64,000 nt of DNA. Origin: Cryptomeria japonica (lineage: Eukaryota > Streptophyta > Pinopsida > Cupressales > Cupressaceae). Made by a program: the position numbers and the translations under genes. Below, one piece after another: positions 1 through 12,235 of the stretch. The notes below the pieces were generated by a model that did no database searches, was not told the DNA's origin, and was given only the letters and a program-made list of their open reading frames with translations. Every line of letters starts with the position of its first letter. The first letter of the stretch is position 1. The stretch lies in NCBI RefSeq assembly GCF_030272615.1, contig NC_081405.1, positions 19,116,547 to 19,180,546 of the forward strand, in the 5' to 3' direction.

Positions 1-9
1 AAAATAGAC

Positions 10-1110
10 ATGTTGAGACAACAAGTAGAAAATCTCGCTCAACAACTCAATAGTGGTGTGGAGACTACTCAGTTTTCACTTAACGATATTTGTCCTTATC
101 CTTTTGATAGGAACATGCATATGCCACCTTTTCCGCAAGGGTTCAAAACACCTAAGTTTGAAAAGTATAGGGGCAAAGGAGACCCTAGAGATCATGTACG
201 ATAATTTCACTCAGCTTGTTTAGAGGTGGCCTATGAGGACATCTATCTAATGCACCTCTTTCCTCAGAGTTTGGGAGGCACAACCATGCAATGGTTTTCC
301 CGATTACCAGGTGGCATTAGAACATTTAAGGAACTAGTTAAAAAATTAATCACTCATTATGCACATAACATAGAACAAGATGTTACCATGGCAGATTTAT
401 GCAACGCCAAACAAAAACTAGGGGAGTTGTTCTCAGCTTTCCTACAACGGTGGAGGCAACTATCTAGCAGACATTCTCTTCATTTGCCTGAACAAGAACT
501 AGTGGAAATATTAATTTCCAACTTGAATGATGAGATGAAATTCCATTTAGACATGAAGGGTACAAAATCCTTTGAAGAGATGATCACTCAAGGTTTAAAT
601 GTGAAAGAGCCCTTATTAAAATCTACAATGAACCCAAAGATGGCCCTCGTCCATGTTATAATAGTGATAAACCAAATTTTTGGAACAAGAACAAGAACAT
701 TGTAAATGATGGGATTTGTGGATGCACGAATGATAAAAATTGCACAACCTATGGTCAGGTTTACAGGACAAAATCCCCCTCCTAAAAAAACAACACCATC
801 ACTCATCCACAAAATCAAGGTCGCAATGTGCCACACGAGGAACCAAAACAAAGGCAATAGAAACTACAAACCAAAACGCACGTACACACACTTAGGGGAA
901 CCCTTCAAAACAATATTGTGTCAATTGGTCTCTTCCAATCTTGTGACCTTACCGAAAACCTCTAACTATGAGCCTCGGGTCAAACCTCCATGGTGGAGAG
1001 ATAATGAACATTGTGAATTCCACCAGGGAAAAGGGCATAAGATGAGAAATTGCCATTGACTAAAAGATCTTGTTCAAGATCTTATTGACAGAGGAGAAAT
1101 TAAATAGAAG
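10..1110 (+). pseudogene. gag remnant of the Tat-type element
   Basis: This frame encodes a retrotransposon Gag (capsid and nucleic-acid binding). Translation gives a block around YLMHLFPQSLGGTTMQWF and then LPEQELVEILISNL, the usual core of plant Ty3/gypsy Gag, where a conserved Trp sits in a small helical domain. Near 1015-1055 is a zinc-knuckle-like CX2HX4HX4C motif (C-EF-H-QGKG-H-KMRN-C) followed by LKDLVQDLI, a layout common in gypsy Gag. Stops at 202 (TAA), 703 (TAA), 1057 (TGA) and about 1105 (TAG) interrupt a single frame without frameshift. The true start lies left of the window. The protein cannot be made in full. Confidence 0.8.
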
Positions 1111-1370
1111 GACATGACCCTAAAAAATCCAATGATGATCATATAATGTTCAAGAATCCACTTCCATCACATGATCAAAGGGGTCCTTCCATCTCCGGGC
1201 GAAACACAGATACTACAACTAATTATACACAAGTTGCCTATAATTATACTATAAATCACCTCTATGACACTGATGAACAAGTTGCAACTCTCACCATCAA
1301 AGATCCAAATCGTGCATGAAACGTTGTTACATGTCGTAGAAAAATTACCATTCGAGCAGCACCACAAGGA

Positions 1371-2543
1371 ATGACACCCCTGCCCAAGCAATATAATCTT
1401 GTGGAACAATTGGATAAAACACCCGCACTCATATCCATATTAGAGCTTTTGTGCTTATCCCCTTCTCATAAAAAAATCTTGGATCGAGCTCTCCAAGAAG
1501 CGTCAATCCCCGCCAACCTCAACACAGATCAATTTCATGCCATGGTTGGCAGCCTCAGGTCATCACCATGCCTCACTTTTTTTGAAAGTGACAATGCTTC
1601 ATTCCAACAACCACATAACACATCCCTTCACATTGAAGGATTTGTAAACCAACACAAAATCAAGTGAGTCTTGATTGACAATGAGGATCGCTTGAATATA
1701 TGCACCTTGTTGTTGGTCACAATATTCAGGTATGCAGTAGAATCAGTGGATGCCAATAAAAAGATAACCATTAAGGTCTATGACGATGCAAAGCGTTCTT
1801 CAAAAGGAGTTGTTGTATTACCTATCAAAGTGGGGCCAGTGGTGAAACATATAGTCTGCCAAGTTCTGGACCTTCCTTTGCCATATAATCTTTTGTTAGG
1901 AAGACCTTGGGTACATGCCATGCAAGTCATTCCATCTACCAATCATCAATGTATCAAGTTTCCCCATAATGGTGTAGAAATCACAATCCTTGGTGATGCA
2001 AATCCATTTGTATATTGTAACAATATTAACCATCAACCAAAGATCACCATACCTAACAATAGAGAAGCTATCCCTTTCACATCATATGTTAACCCAGCCT
2101 CTCTTTCTAGTTCGATCACCCCTATACTAAAGCAAGAGAAGTTGAAAATGAAAATGGTTGAGGAAGGTTCTGGGGAATATAATCTTAGCCAACTCTTTTG
2201 TGTTGGGCAATTACCCACCTCCCCTAAAACTCATGGAAAACCTCAAAAGTTGCTTCAACTACCACTAGCCAAGCAAACATGCACTTTGGCGCAATTCATC
2301 CCTGGTAAAAGTCAGGAGGAAGAAACAAGGGATGAGGACCTGGCAAAATGGATCTACAAAGACCCTATCAATGATGAATGCCCGAAGGCTAAGCTTCCCA
2401 CTGATAAGTATGGAAAATACCTCACTATCGTGCAAAGAATGGGCTATGATGGCCAAAGTACTTTGGAACATTGCAAACAAGGACGACACAAGCCCTTACA
2501 ACTTGAGTTGAAACCCAAAGATAAAACTAGAGAAGGTTTTTAG
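1371..2543 (+). pseudogene. retropepsin region and downstream linker
   Basis: The protease region of the polyprotein. The block VLIDNEDRLNIC at about 1671-1706 corresponds to the catalytic region of plant gypsy retropepsins, normally ID followed by a small residue and then LN(I/V)C; here Asn and Glu replace the usual small residues after Asp, so activity is doubtful. Further on, LPYNLLLGRPWVHAM (about 1881-1925) is the hydrophobic C-terminal motif ahead of the RT linker in this family. A TGA at 1665 lies just before the active site, probably from CGA. The frame then stays open to a TAG at 2541. It is one frame with the RT further downstream. Confidence 0.75.
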
Positions 2544-2582
2544 AAGGAATCTATTCCTAAGCTTAGATTCAAAGGGAAACCC

Positions 2583-3182
2583 ATGTATCAGACAATTACC
2601 CCAAGGAGGCCATCCTTGATTATATCTGCAGCATCAATAGCCTTAACCGCACCCACAAAACTGATAATTCCATCAGTAGCACCAATCGCACCAATAAAAC
2701 TGATAATCCCATCAGTAGCATTGAATCCATCAGCATCATCAACAACACCAACAATCCCATCAGTAATATCAGTGGCACCAACTGTACCAACAACACCGAT
2801 AATCCCATCAGTAGCATCAAAGCCATCATCAGCACCAACAATACTGATAATCCTAGCAGCAACATCAACAACATCGATAATCCTGCCAGCAACCCCAACA
2901 ATCCCACCTCCAAATGTGCATAAACTCATGACCAATACACTCTTCAATTCCAAAGACATCCCAGCCTGGTACAATAATCAGATGTTAAAGAGTGATTCAG
3001 AGACTGACTCGCATGAGTGGGAATGGGATTCAGTGAATCTAAATACTTCAGACGAGGAAGACACATCACCTCCACCACCTCGTAAAGATATCCCAGTTTA
3101 TGGAGAGGCATGGATTAAAACCTTTTGGGTTCGTGAGCAAGAAGCAACTTCCACAGGCCCTACGTCAAATCCTACACCATAA
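2583..3182 (+). pseudogene. Pro/Ser/Thr-rich low-complexity linker between protease and RT
   Basis: The frame is the same as the protease and RT. From about 2640 to 2900 the DNA is an imperfect tandem repeat (a 12-30 bp theme of CCATCAGTAGCACC and ATAATCCCATCAG) that encodes repeated IPSVA / PTIP modules, so the protein would be an extended, unstructured hinge. After it comes an acidic stretch near 2985-3060 and a Pro run. I see no catalytic motif. It ends at a TAA at 3180; another stop (TAG, about 3303) occurs before the RT, with readable frame between them. The minus-strand readings of the same repeat are shadows. Confidence 0.6.
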
Positions 3183-3515
3183 TCTAACAAGGAGAGTACC
3201 ATTGATGAACTTCACTCATCTATATTAACCCTCACTTATGCCTCCTTTGAACTCAACTTAATCGATGAGGTAATGCATATCATCCACCTCGAGCTCATCG
3301 ACTAGAACCAGCCAAATCCTCCATGTCTTGATCATTTCCAAAACGATGAGGCGCTCATTGACTTTTTAGAAATATGGGATAACATACCAAGCGGGGATCA
3401 TAAAGTTGAATTTTCCATCGAACTTAATAGCGTAGTATACTTTGGGGCAGATGCCAAACCTTTTGGTTACAAAAATATCACAATAAAACATGGATCTTCT
3501 AGTGAAAACCACACA

Positions 3516-5120
3516 GTGGCACTATTTGATCCCAAAAAATTAAAAATAAAGAGTGTATCCAAAGGTGAAAACCTCTCTGAGGCACCTATGGATGAAAGTG
3601 TTGACATCCTCCCCTCAAGTACAAATCAAGAGAGATCGACAATCCTAATCGAAGAAACAAAAGAATTCAATGTAGGGACCCCTGACAATCCTCACCAAAT
3701 ACATTTGGTATCTCGATTAACTCCAGAGGAACAACCAAAATTTGTGGAATTCTTCCAAAAGTGTCAAATCAACTTCACATCGTCTTATGCAGACATGCCT
3801 GGCTTAGATCTTGATTTGGTCATGCATCATCTAACCATGGCAGAAGGAGCTAAACCTGTTAAACAAAAGCTCAGAAAGATGCACCCAAAGATTGCCATCC
3901 TTGTCAAGGTGGAACTCAAAAAGCTCCTAGATGTTGGTTTCATTAGACCAATCGATTATGCAGATTGGATCTCCATTATTGTACCTGTTGACAAACCTAA
4001 TGGGGGAATTCGTATATGTACAAACTTCAAAGATTTGAACAAGGCATGCCTTAAGGATGACTTCCCCTTACCAAACATCAACATGATTGTCGATCTCACA
4101 CCGCGTCATGCAATTCTTTCTCTTATGGATGGATTTTCAGGGTACAACCAGATTAAGATTGCTCCAGAGGATCAACATAAAACTGGTTTCACATGCCCAT
4201 GGGGAACCTACTATTGAAATGTGATGCCATCTGGTCTGAAGAATGCAGGGGAAACCTATCAAAGAGATATGACTACCATCTTTCATGATTTGATGCACAC
4301 CATAATGGAAGATTATGTCAATGATTTACTAGCTAAATCATTAACAAGATAGGGTCATCTCGAAATACTGGGTAAAATCTTTGACAGATTAGAGCAATAT
4401 CATGCCTATCTCAATCCAAAGAAATGTGTCTTTGGAGTAACCTCAAGGAATCTCCTAGGATACATTGTCTCAAGCAAAGGCATTGAAGTAGATCCGACGA
4501 AAGTCAATGCAATCTTGGACATGCCACCTCCAAAGAACATTAGTCAGTTAAGGACACTACAAGGGAGGCTACAATCAATTTGGAGATTCATTGCACAATT
4601 GGCTGATAAGTGTCATCCCTTCACACATATATTACACAAGAATATCTGCTTTCAATGGGGTACAAAGTGCCAGCAAACATTCTAAATGCTTAAAGACTGC
4701 CTAATGCATACACCCTTGTTGATTCCACCAGATCCAAGCAAACCTCTATTGCTATATATTTCAGCTACAAATATGGCATTAGGAGTACTGTTGACACAAC
4801 ACAATGTAGAAGGAAAATAATGTGTTGTATACTATATCTCTCACACATTGGTAGACTATGAACTCAATTACGCACCTATCGAGAGAGCTTTCCTAGCAGT
4901 TATCTTAGCAGCCACCAAATTGAGGCACTACATGTTAACGCTCAAGGTACAACTCATCGCCAAAATTGATCCACTCAAATACCTACTCAGCAAGGAAGCA
5001 TTAACAAGCCGCTTGGCCAAATGGGTTATGATCTTGAGTGAATTTGATATAGAGTATGTGGACCGCAAGGCTATCAAGGGGCAAGCTATTGCAGATCAGT
5101 TGGTCGATGAACCCCTCGAA
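3516..5120 (+). pseudogene. reverse transcriptase and first (degenerate) RNase H
   Basis: Reverse transcriptase of the Ty3/gypsy type. Visible blocks are the entry motif VGFIRPIDYADWIS, PVDKPNGGIRICTNFKDLNKA, LSLMDGFSGYNQI, TGFTCPWGTYY and MPSGLKNAGETYQR. The polymerase box at about 4313-4325 reads YVND instead of YVDD, so one catalytic Asp is lost. The connection and first RNase H follow, with FEWGxxxQ-like and then LLLYISATNMALGVLL, where the first catalytic Asp is absent; Tat elements typically carry such a decayed first RNase H. Stops: TGA 4215, TAG about 4350, TAA about 4683, TAA about 4818. It needs the second RNase H downstream for function. Confidence 0.88.
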
Positions 5121-5159
5121 GGTGACCATCCTCTTATTTCCAATTTTCTAGATGAAGAG

Positions 5160-5580
5160 ATCTTCATGATCATAGCTACACAACCTTGGAAGCTCTATTT
5201 CGATGGCTCATACACTAGACATGGCTCGAGGGTAGGTATTCTTTTCATCACACCTCAAGGTGACAGCATCCCGAAGTCATACAGGCTCACTTTTCCAAGG
5301 ACCAATAATATAGCAGAATATGAGGCCTTAATCACATGACTCAGATTGGCTATACAATGGCATCTAAAAGAGCTACAGGTATATGGAGATTCTCAACTAG
5401 TCATCCAACAAGTAACCGATGAGTACCAAACTAAGGATGATAAGCTCATGCCATATAAAATGATGGTGGATAGTTACAAAGAATCATTTACAACTATCAT
5501 ATTTGAGCAAGTACCTAGAGATCAGAATTGAGCTACTGACGCAATGGCTACAATTACATCTCTCCTGGATCTTCTGTAAA
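5160..5580 (+). pseudogene. second, plant-type RNase H (aRNH) domain
   Basis: A second RNase H follows the degenerate one. It keeps the four acidic positions of the type I fold by eye: Asp in LYFDGSYT (about 5197), Glu in NIAEYEAL (about 5314), Asp in VYGDSQLVIQQV (about 5385) and Asp in ATDAMA (about 5535). Known biology: acquisition of this archaeal-like RNase H is a mark of the Tat lineage, where it replaces the decayed first copy. Stops at 5337 (TGA), 5529 (TGA) and about 5577 (TAA) break it in this copy. The acidic residues survive although the frame does not. Confidence 0.82.
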
Positions 5581-5599
5581 ATTCGACACGCTACGAGCT

Positions 5600-6930
5600 A
5601 TTCGTAGAACAACTTTGGATCCCCGTGTATGATATCCCCGAAACTGAAATGATATGTCACCTTATTGGTTCTAAATCCCCATGGTATGATGAATTCTTCA
5701 CTTACCTCCATGATCACACACTTCCTCCCAACCAATCAAATAACCAACAAAAAACCTTCATCCACCAAACCGCTCGATACACCATCATTATCGAAACCTT
5801 ATATAGGTGAAGTCTTGATGGTACTCTGCTTCGATGTTTGGAACAAGATGAGATAACAAAGGCCTTGGAAGAGGTACATGAAGTAATTTGTGGGGCTCAC
5901 TCAAGCGGTCCTTTGCTAACAAAGAAAATCATGCACGTTGGATACTATTGGCCCACCATGGAAAAAGGCTCCTACTATTTTGTCAGAAAATGCAAGAAGT
6001 GTCAAGTCCACGAAGACCTAATACATGCACTAGCACAGGAATTGCAACCAATCACAACACCATGGCCCTTTTGCCAATGGGGACTTGACCTTGTGGGTAA
6101 AATCCATCCATTTTCATCCAATGGCCATAAATTTATCATTACCACCACCGAATACTTCACCAAGTGGATCGAAGTCGTTCCACTTACCCAAGTCACCGGC
6201 AAGCAGATCGCCTCATTCATCCTTAATTACATCATCTATCGGTATGGTCTACCAGTGTCCATAATCATAAATAATGGTCTTCCTTTCAAAAATAAGGATG
6301 TCCGTGAGCTCTGTGAGAAATTTCACATCCAACTTTTCCACCCCCTATTACCCACAAGGCAATGGTCAAGTTGAAGCATCAAACAAAAACATATTGAGGA
6401 TCCTTAAAAAGACAGTCAATGATGTTGGCCGTGATTGGCACATTCGATTAAATTCAGCACTATGGGTGTATTGAACTAGCATTCAAACCCCTACAGGCGC
6501 AACTCCCTACTCACTGGTCTATAGAGCAAAAGCCATCTTGCCTATTGAGGTTGAAATACCATCTCTATGGGTCTCTTTGCACAATCTAATAGATAGTGAA
6601 GCATACTGAGTCTCCCATCTTCAGGACTTGGAACTACTTGATGAATGGCAACAAGTTGCATACAACCACCTTAAAGCCTGTCAATAACGCATGAGCAGAA
6701 GCTACAATCATTGGGTTAAACGTTGAACATTTGAGGTAGGTGATCTTGTTCTCAGGGAGAATCCTCGCAACCAACCAAACAAAGAACATCAGGGAAAGTT
6801 TGAATCCAACTGGTTGGGTCCATATGTCATCATTACAATATTTGGGTCTAGGGCATATCAGTTGGCAACTTCAGAAGGAGAACCGCTAGCAGATCTGATC
6901 AACAACATGCACCTCAAACAGTTTCATACA
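5600..6930 (+). pseudogene. integrase of the Tat-type element
   Basis: Integrase, which inserts element cDNA into the host genome. The N-terminal zinc module is seen as a His pair in EVHEVICGAH and a Cys pair in CKKCQ (5870-6010). The catalytic core shows the first Asp in WGLDLVGKI (about 6087), then INNGLPF where the second catalytic Asp is replaced by Asn (about 6270), and the Glu in QVEASNKNIL (about 6370). A frameshift lies near 6345-6355: before it the frame is that of pol, after it frame 1. The C-terminal domain with VGDLVLRENPR and KFESNWLGPYVI is readable to about 6930, with stops at 6472, about 6608 and later. A TGA at 5808 also interrupts. Confidence 0.85.
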
Positions 6931-7946
6931 TAAGTTGTGCAAAGCACCAAGCTCCTCTGTATATCAGAGAATACCAAAAACACTCAAAAAATGTCTTGAA
7001 GAAAAATACAAAAAATTGTAAAGTAAAATCATTGATCCAAACGGTGAAAACCACTATGGTGGCACCTTGGGTAAGTACAATGGTGAAAACCTAGCAAACA
7101 GGTGCCACTCATAAAAATCTATGGCTCCATTGTCTTTTAGACTTGTTGCGATCACATCCATTCATCCGTTATTCATACCATGGCTTGTTATTGATCTGCA
7201 ATCAGAGTTAGTACTTCATGTGTCCTGCATCCTGCTTTCATAGTGTTGGTAAACAGATTTGTCTCTCACAATTTATTTAATTTTGATACTCTTTATCCCG
7301 AGAAATGAAATACAAATTTCACCAAACAGTTGGAAAATCATTATATTTATTAACCTTTGAATTAAGGTACAACTCCCTCTAATAGATATTCAATCAACTC
7401 CAAATTACACACAACCAATATTATACTTTTCACCAGAAAGCATAGAAAGGTAATTGCATTCACGAGTCAACACCAAATGAACGCAAGCACTGATCCATAT
7501 ATAACTCTTTGTATAAAGTCGACAGACTTCACATGTACACTAAAACAAAATGAAAAGCTTAAAAGATGAATTCCACTGATAATTTTCTGCGAACATAGAA
7601 AGCTATAACAGATCCTTACTTGAAATAGATTCTCACATAAATCAAATTTTAGACATCAAACAAATAGATTCGAAGTCAAGGATAACTGTAATTTGATTTT
7701 CATTCATAGATGATCATCAACCTTCCACATACAAAAAGTCTTTTAGCTGAAATTAAAGAGATAGTTTTTCAAAAACTTAGTGAACCCCATCAAAGTCATT
7801 ACAAAACTTATAAATAGGTCGCTAGACCAATAGTTTTAACTAAAGGTAAAATTAACTCAAAAGAGTTAATAAGAGATTGCCCTAACTGTATAACTGAAAA
7901 TAAGAAACAACTAGACTTGCTGGCAAACAACTCCCAACAGTGCTAG
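6931..7946 (+). other. 3' spacer after pol of the Tat-type element, no ORF
   Basis: AT-rich non-coding stretch between the end of integrase and the antisense ORF. The first 200 bases (near 7035-7110) hold a theme of GGTGAAAACC / GGTGGCACC / AGGTGCCACTC repeated in direct and inverted form, a kind of sequence often seen just after pol in Tat elements. From 7260 on I recognise nothing. Confidence 0.4.
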
Positions 7947-9425
7947 TCATGTCGTCGATTTCGTCTTAGTCGGATTATCCAGGTTGTAATTCTGGACAGA
8001 CACCATAACCTCTTTTGCCACACTCCACTCTCGATGAACCTTTGAGAGCTCCTGAATTATTGTTACATGCAACAAGTTGATGTGTATTACCCTTTGCTTC
8101 CATAGTTCTTTCTTCCTCTTCACCATTTGTACTTTGTCCCTATGTGAATCCAAGTGATCTAGGCAAACTGTGAGCATTGACTCCACTTTGGAAATCTTGG
8201 TAAAATATTCCACAGCTAGGGATTCCTCCACTTTAATTTGTTTAATGTGGCTGTTGAATTGATTGATCATTTCTGTTGTATCTTCCAAAGTCTGGTTGTC
8301 CTCCTTAAGCAACTGGACATCTACACAGTGCAAATCCTTTTGCATGGTTGTTCTCAGGGTTGTTAGTTCACCTCATAGACTAGCAGATTCGCTATGATCT
8401 TGTTCGATGATTTGGTTATGCCACTCTATGCTTTCTTTGCATATAAACATTATATCTTCATTTAACCCTGGCACTTTTCTTTCGGCAAGAAAATTCATCA
8501 AGCCATAGCGCTGAATGTCACGCATTTGCTTTGAAATTACCGCCCATTTAGTCTTTTCTTTATGCCACAAGATTAAGCCGGCATCCAATTCCTTGGTTAC
8601 TTCATTAGCATCTTTAAAAATTTGAACTAAATCAGATATATAATTAGTTCCTTGATGCACAATCGATGTGAGCCACTCAGAGAAAATCTCTGCAATCATC
8701 TTGTTTCGTTGAACCTCATCAAAGAACTTATGATTACCAGGGGATTTTGAACTAAAGGGAATAGAGCTTTGGGACAATGGCAGTGGACTGTTCTGTAGAG
8801 CATGAATGTATTGAGCCATTTGCATTAAATTCTGCTTGAACTCTACTTTATCCTTTTCGTCTTTCCAAGTGCGGGAGATAATCCTTTTGGTTGAAGTCTC
8901 CAAATGTTTCACATCAATTGCTATGGTTCCTACCCCCAACTCAACTTGCTCAATAGTATAATTATCCTCTAAGGCGGTGGAAGAATCCTTATTAGATGTA
9001 GGTTTGGCAATGTTTGCGGTCCAATGTTTTGTGCCTTCATCAAAACCAATCATGGTCTCCATTTTTAGCCACTTAGGCTTCATGGATCTTCCCAGACATT
9101 TACTCACAACATCTTCCATTGACATCGAAATAGGCACCACATTTCTTTTCTTGGTAATTGAATCACTTAACCATTTAGGAGCCACAGTCAGTTCCTTAGA
9201 TTGCATGGGGGAAGGCCATCCTAAAGGCGGCAGTGTAGCATTGTCTGTGTTAGACTGGATATCAAGCACCTGTGAATCCTGGATAGTAGCATCTGAATCA
9301 GTTAAGACCTTGTTAGCACTAGAAATAGGGGTTGCCATATTGCCCTGCACTTCCTCGGCATCCAAATCAAGAATGAGATGAGCGACAGGTGGCTGAAAAT
9401 TCTTCTTGTGTCTTGACCTGGTCAC
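7947..9425 (-). pseudogene. antisense extra ORF, C-terminal coiled-coil part
   Basis: Minus-strand coding remnant: 350 residues from 9425 to 8373, then after a stop 132 residues from 8345 to 7947 in the same direction. It starts with a basic SRHKKNF stretch, has a Ser/Thr-rich middle and ends in charged, heptad-like helices (VEEFTKISKVESML-type spacing, KRKKELWKQRV), so a coiled coil is likely. I recognise no enzyme motif. It sits downstream of the longer minus-strand part at 9675-11127, and the 250 bases between them also translate in fragments, so the two were probably one protein. Its place, antisense between pol and the 3' LTR, fits the extra ORFs described in Tat elements. The function of such ORFs is unknown. 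Confidence 0.6.
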
Positions 9426-9674
9426 TCGGCCACTAATGGAATGCGCAGCTTCAGAGTCAAGTTTTTCTTCTTTAATCTTAGCCTACTTCTTTCTTGCAAC
9501 AGAAATAGGGATGTTAGTTAAAACAGTGGTTTTTCTTACAATCTTCCTTTTTCCATTTTTGTTTCTTGAACTGGTTGCCTTCGCCGAATGAAATCTGCAA
9601 CTCCTCAGCCAATTCTATGTTCTGTGAATTATACTGAAAGTGTGTTCCTGTATGCTATCTTCCATCTTTCTACT

Positions 9675-11127
9675 CTAGTCAACTTCTGGAAGAGGTTCAT
9701 TATGTACCTGTCTCATGAATTCTGGATCCAGTACATCTTCATTATCAATAGTGACACCAAAGGTATCCATTTGCAATTTCATGTCAAGAATATGTTTCAG
9801 AGTTAACCTGGACCAACTCCTTTTTCTCACTTCAAACTCATTTGGGAAGTCTTCCCAATAATCCTCCAACTGGGGCACATGTTGATTAGGCATTATCTTT
9901 TTCACATACTGGGCAATAAAACCTTTATTGTCAAAATTATCTCTTTTCACAAAGGTTTTCAAATGAAATCTCTTAAATTCTAACTCAAGATTTAGTTCAT
10001 CAGAAACAGACCTACAACTGTAATGGCCTAAATCAATAGGAAAAATTCCACTTCTGCCAGAATCTTCACCATAATCCTTTGCAACATAGGCTAACTGCCT
10101 AGAAACTTCAATCAAAACACAGGAGTCTGAAACATATCTAGGTAGCCTAAAGGGTTCACCTTTAAAACCTCCAACCCTTATGTAAGTGAAGTGATTAAAT
10201 TGAGTAAAGAAACTACCATAGATGCTAATTAGTTCAACCGCTTCTGCATACATTCTCCTATGCAAGTTATCTTGTAACTCAAAAGTCAACCTCCCAACAA
10301 AAATGTCATTCCAGCGAAGGTAATTATCAACATGTCCTTTTTGGGTCAAATGGGGGTGATACTCATAAATTTTAATACCCTGAACCCATTTTACATGCAA
10401 CAGTCCAAGCCACTCCCTCACACAAGCTAGCATATATAACAGATATGAAGACATATAGAAATTCGACATTCCAAGGTAATTGCTCAAACCCTCATGTAAC
10501 CTTTCTGCAATAACGGCTCCCCAGTCAATGAACCATTTTTTGTCGAGAGTGAATTGGATGAAGAAATACATCCAGTCTTCCCAATAGAAGGAGTGTGAAT
10601 TTCCCCTAACCCTGCTCAACATTATTACCAAATCCCTGATTCCAGGAATCAAATGCTCTCGGGTTAACGGTCTTGGCAACCTTGAGCCCTTTTGAAACTT
10701 CAAAAGCCAATTTCGTGCAATAACGGTTCTGTAATACTGCTTTTTCTCAGAAAAAAACTCCATAAGACTTTCCAATAGTCCAATCCTCATAGGGTTCCCA
10801 ATGTGGGATACCCATGGCAGCCATTATTGTCTGTCTATCAATGGACAACAAAATCTCACCATTATTTTTTCTAATGCATCTGTTAGCTTTATCATAGTGA
10901 TTCATACACTCTAAAACCAACTCAGGACAAGAGGCAACTGTGAGAAATGCGATTGCTTCCAATAAACCACTTTGTGCAATGTCTTTCATCATAGAATCAG
11001 TGGTTGGGTTCCTTACTCTTTCTAACAAAACATCTAAATCTAATTGAACTAAATTTGTATCACCTAGCTCTGGTAAGGAACTTACAAGGGAAGAAGAGTT
11101 CATTAATTTAGGCAGAGTAGGCCTCAT
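9675..11127 (-). pseudogene. antisense extra ORF, N-terminal globular part
   Basis: Two overlapping minus-strand segments, 11127-10747 (126 residues) and 10790-9675 (371 residues), join across one frameshift near 10,760-10,790. The first has a helical region and then ILLSIDRQTIMAAMGIP, a pattern (IDR-x2-I-x3-MGIP) like that in the plant-specific domain found in many retroelement accessory ORFs. The second is Trp/Tyr-rich (YYRTVIARNWLLKFQKG; SFYWEDWMYFFIQFTLDKKW) with a hydrophobic helix near residues 112-131 (MSSYLLYMLACVREWLGLL), more likely a buried helix than a membrane span. No nuclease or polymerase motif is visible. The likely start is the ATG at 11127. Coding quality is much better preserved than in pol of the same element, with long open stretches. 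Alternative: a captured host gene. Confidence 0.6.
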
Positions 11128-11703
11128 GCTTTACTCGTGATCTTTCCCCAATCAACCCAGACAAAGAAGAAAATAGGTAAAACAGAAACAAACAGCTAAA
11201 CAAAATACCCAGAGCTTTTTCTAAAAACTGTAGCAATTAGGAAAGTCGTTGAACATACCTTCCTCTATCATCTGTAAAACCCCTGTCGTAGTCTTTTTTC
11301 TTCCCACTCCAAAAACTCTTCTTAAAACGTATTCACAAATGACAAGCTCAACAAGACAATTGCTCAATTAAAAAGCCAAGCAAATCTTACCCATGATTAC
11401 CACAAATTGTCATCATTACTCTTCACTCATGCGACATCACTCTGAAATGATCGCGATCGAGCATGCATTTAATAGAAAGTCACTTCATATTTGAAAATAC
11501 TGATTTCCACGCCATACTTGCTATAAATGACAACTTTCAAATTATTAAAGAAAGGATATTCCCTTTTTCTGCCACCATCAATCATATCTTAAAATCCGCA
11601 CCGCCACCTCATGAAAAGTCACATGATTTCCAAGAAATCAAAATATTGAACTCTGAACCTTGAGGAACAATCACAACGCAAAAACATAAACATGACAAAT
11701 ATT
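11128..11703. other. upstream region of the antisense ORF, no gene
   Basis: This is the 5' flank of the minus-strand ORF and would hold its promoter if it is transcribed. AT-rich; I cannot point to a convincing TATA box. The short plus-strand reading at 11463-11663 has no recognisable features and is probably chance. Confidence 0.35.
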
Positions 11704-11875
11704 GAACTCTGAACCTTGAACCTAAAAGGTTCAAGTTCAAGGTTCAACCAATACTAAACACTGACAAAAACTAAAGAAGACTTAAGGCCGCGCGAGAGGA
11801 GAAACTTTTAATACGACGCCCATTGAACTTTGAACCTTGAACCAAAAAGGTTCAAGTTCAAGGTTCAAGTTCAAC
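11704..11875. repeat. two imperfect hairpins built from GAACCTTGAAC units
   Basis: At about 11703-11748 and 11823-11874 the sequence runs TTGAACTYTGAACCTTGAACC, then a short A-rich loop, then the inverted series GGTTCAAGTTCAAGGTTCAA. Each would fold to a stem of about 20 bp. A third partial unit (TTGAACTCTGAACCTTGAG) lies at about 11646. The two hairpins lie 120 bp apart, 570-750 bp upstream of the antisense ORF start. Confidence 0.75.
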
Positions 11876-12109
11876 ATAGTGAAACTTAAAGAAAACAATG
11901 AAGATTGGATTACATGGGGAATTCAAAGCACACAACGCGACCAAAGGACCAGATAGGGACGTGACTCAATAAGGCGACATATAGGATGGAAATTTTTTTA
12001 TTAGTACTGCCAACACATAGCAACATCTAACTAGGGGCAATACTCTTAAACCTAATAATGGAAGTGGATTCTACATTACTTGTGATTCATTGAGTTCCTC
12101 ATTCAAAAT

Positions 12110-12235
12110 TGGCTGGAAATAATACCAAAAACATTCGTAAACACACTCACAAAATTCAAAAACATTCAAAAACACTCACAAAATCCAAAAACATGTGAAA
12201 AACATAAAAAAGCAATCAAAAACATTGCAACACAT
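12110..12235. repeat. A-rich short tandem repeats (AAAAACATTC theme)
   Basis: Imperfect 10-25 bp repeats of CAAAAACATTC / ACACTCACAAAA. Similar CCAAAAACACTCAAAA sequence is found just after integrase at about 6968-6990, which supports the idea that both sites belong to one element's 3' region. Confidence 0.6.
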
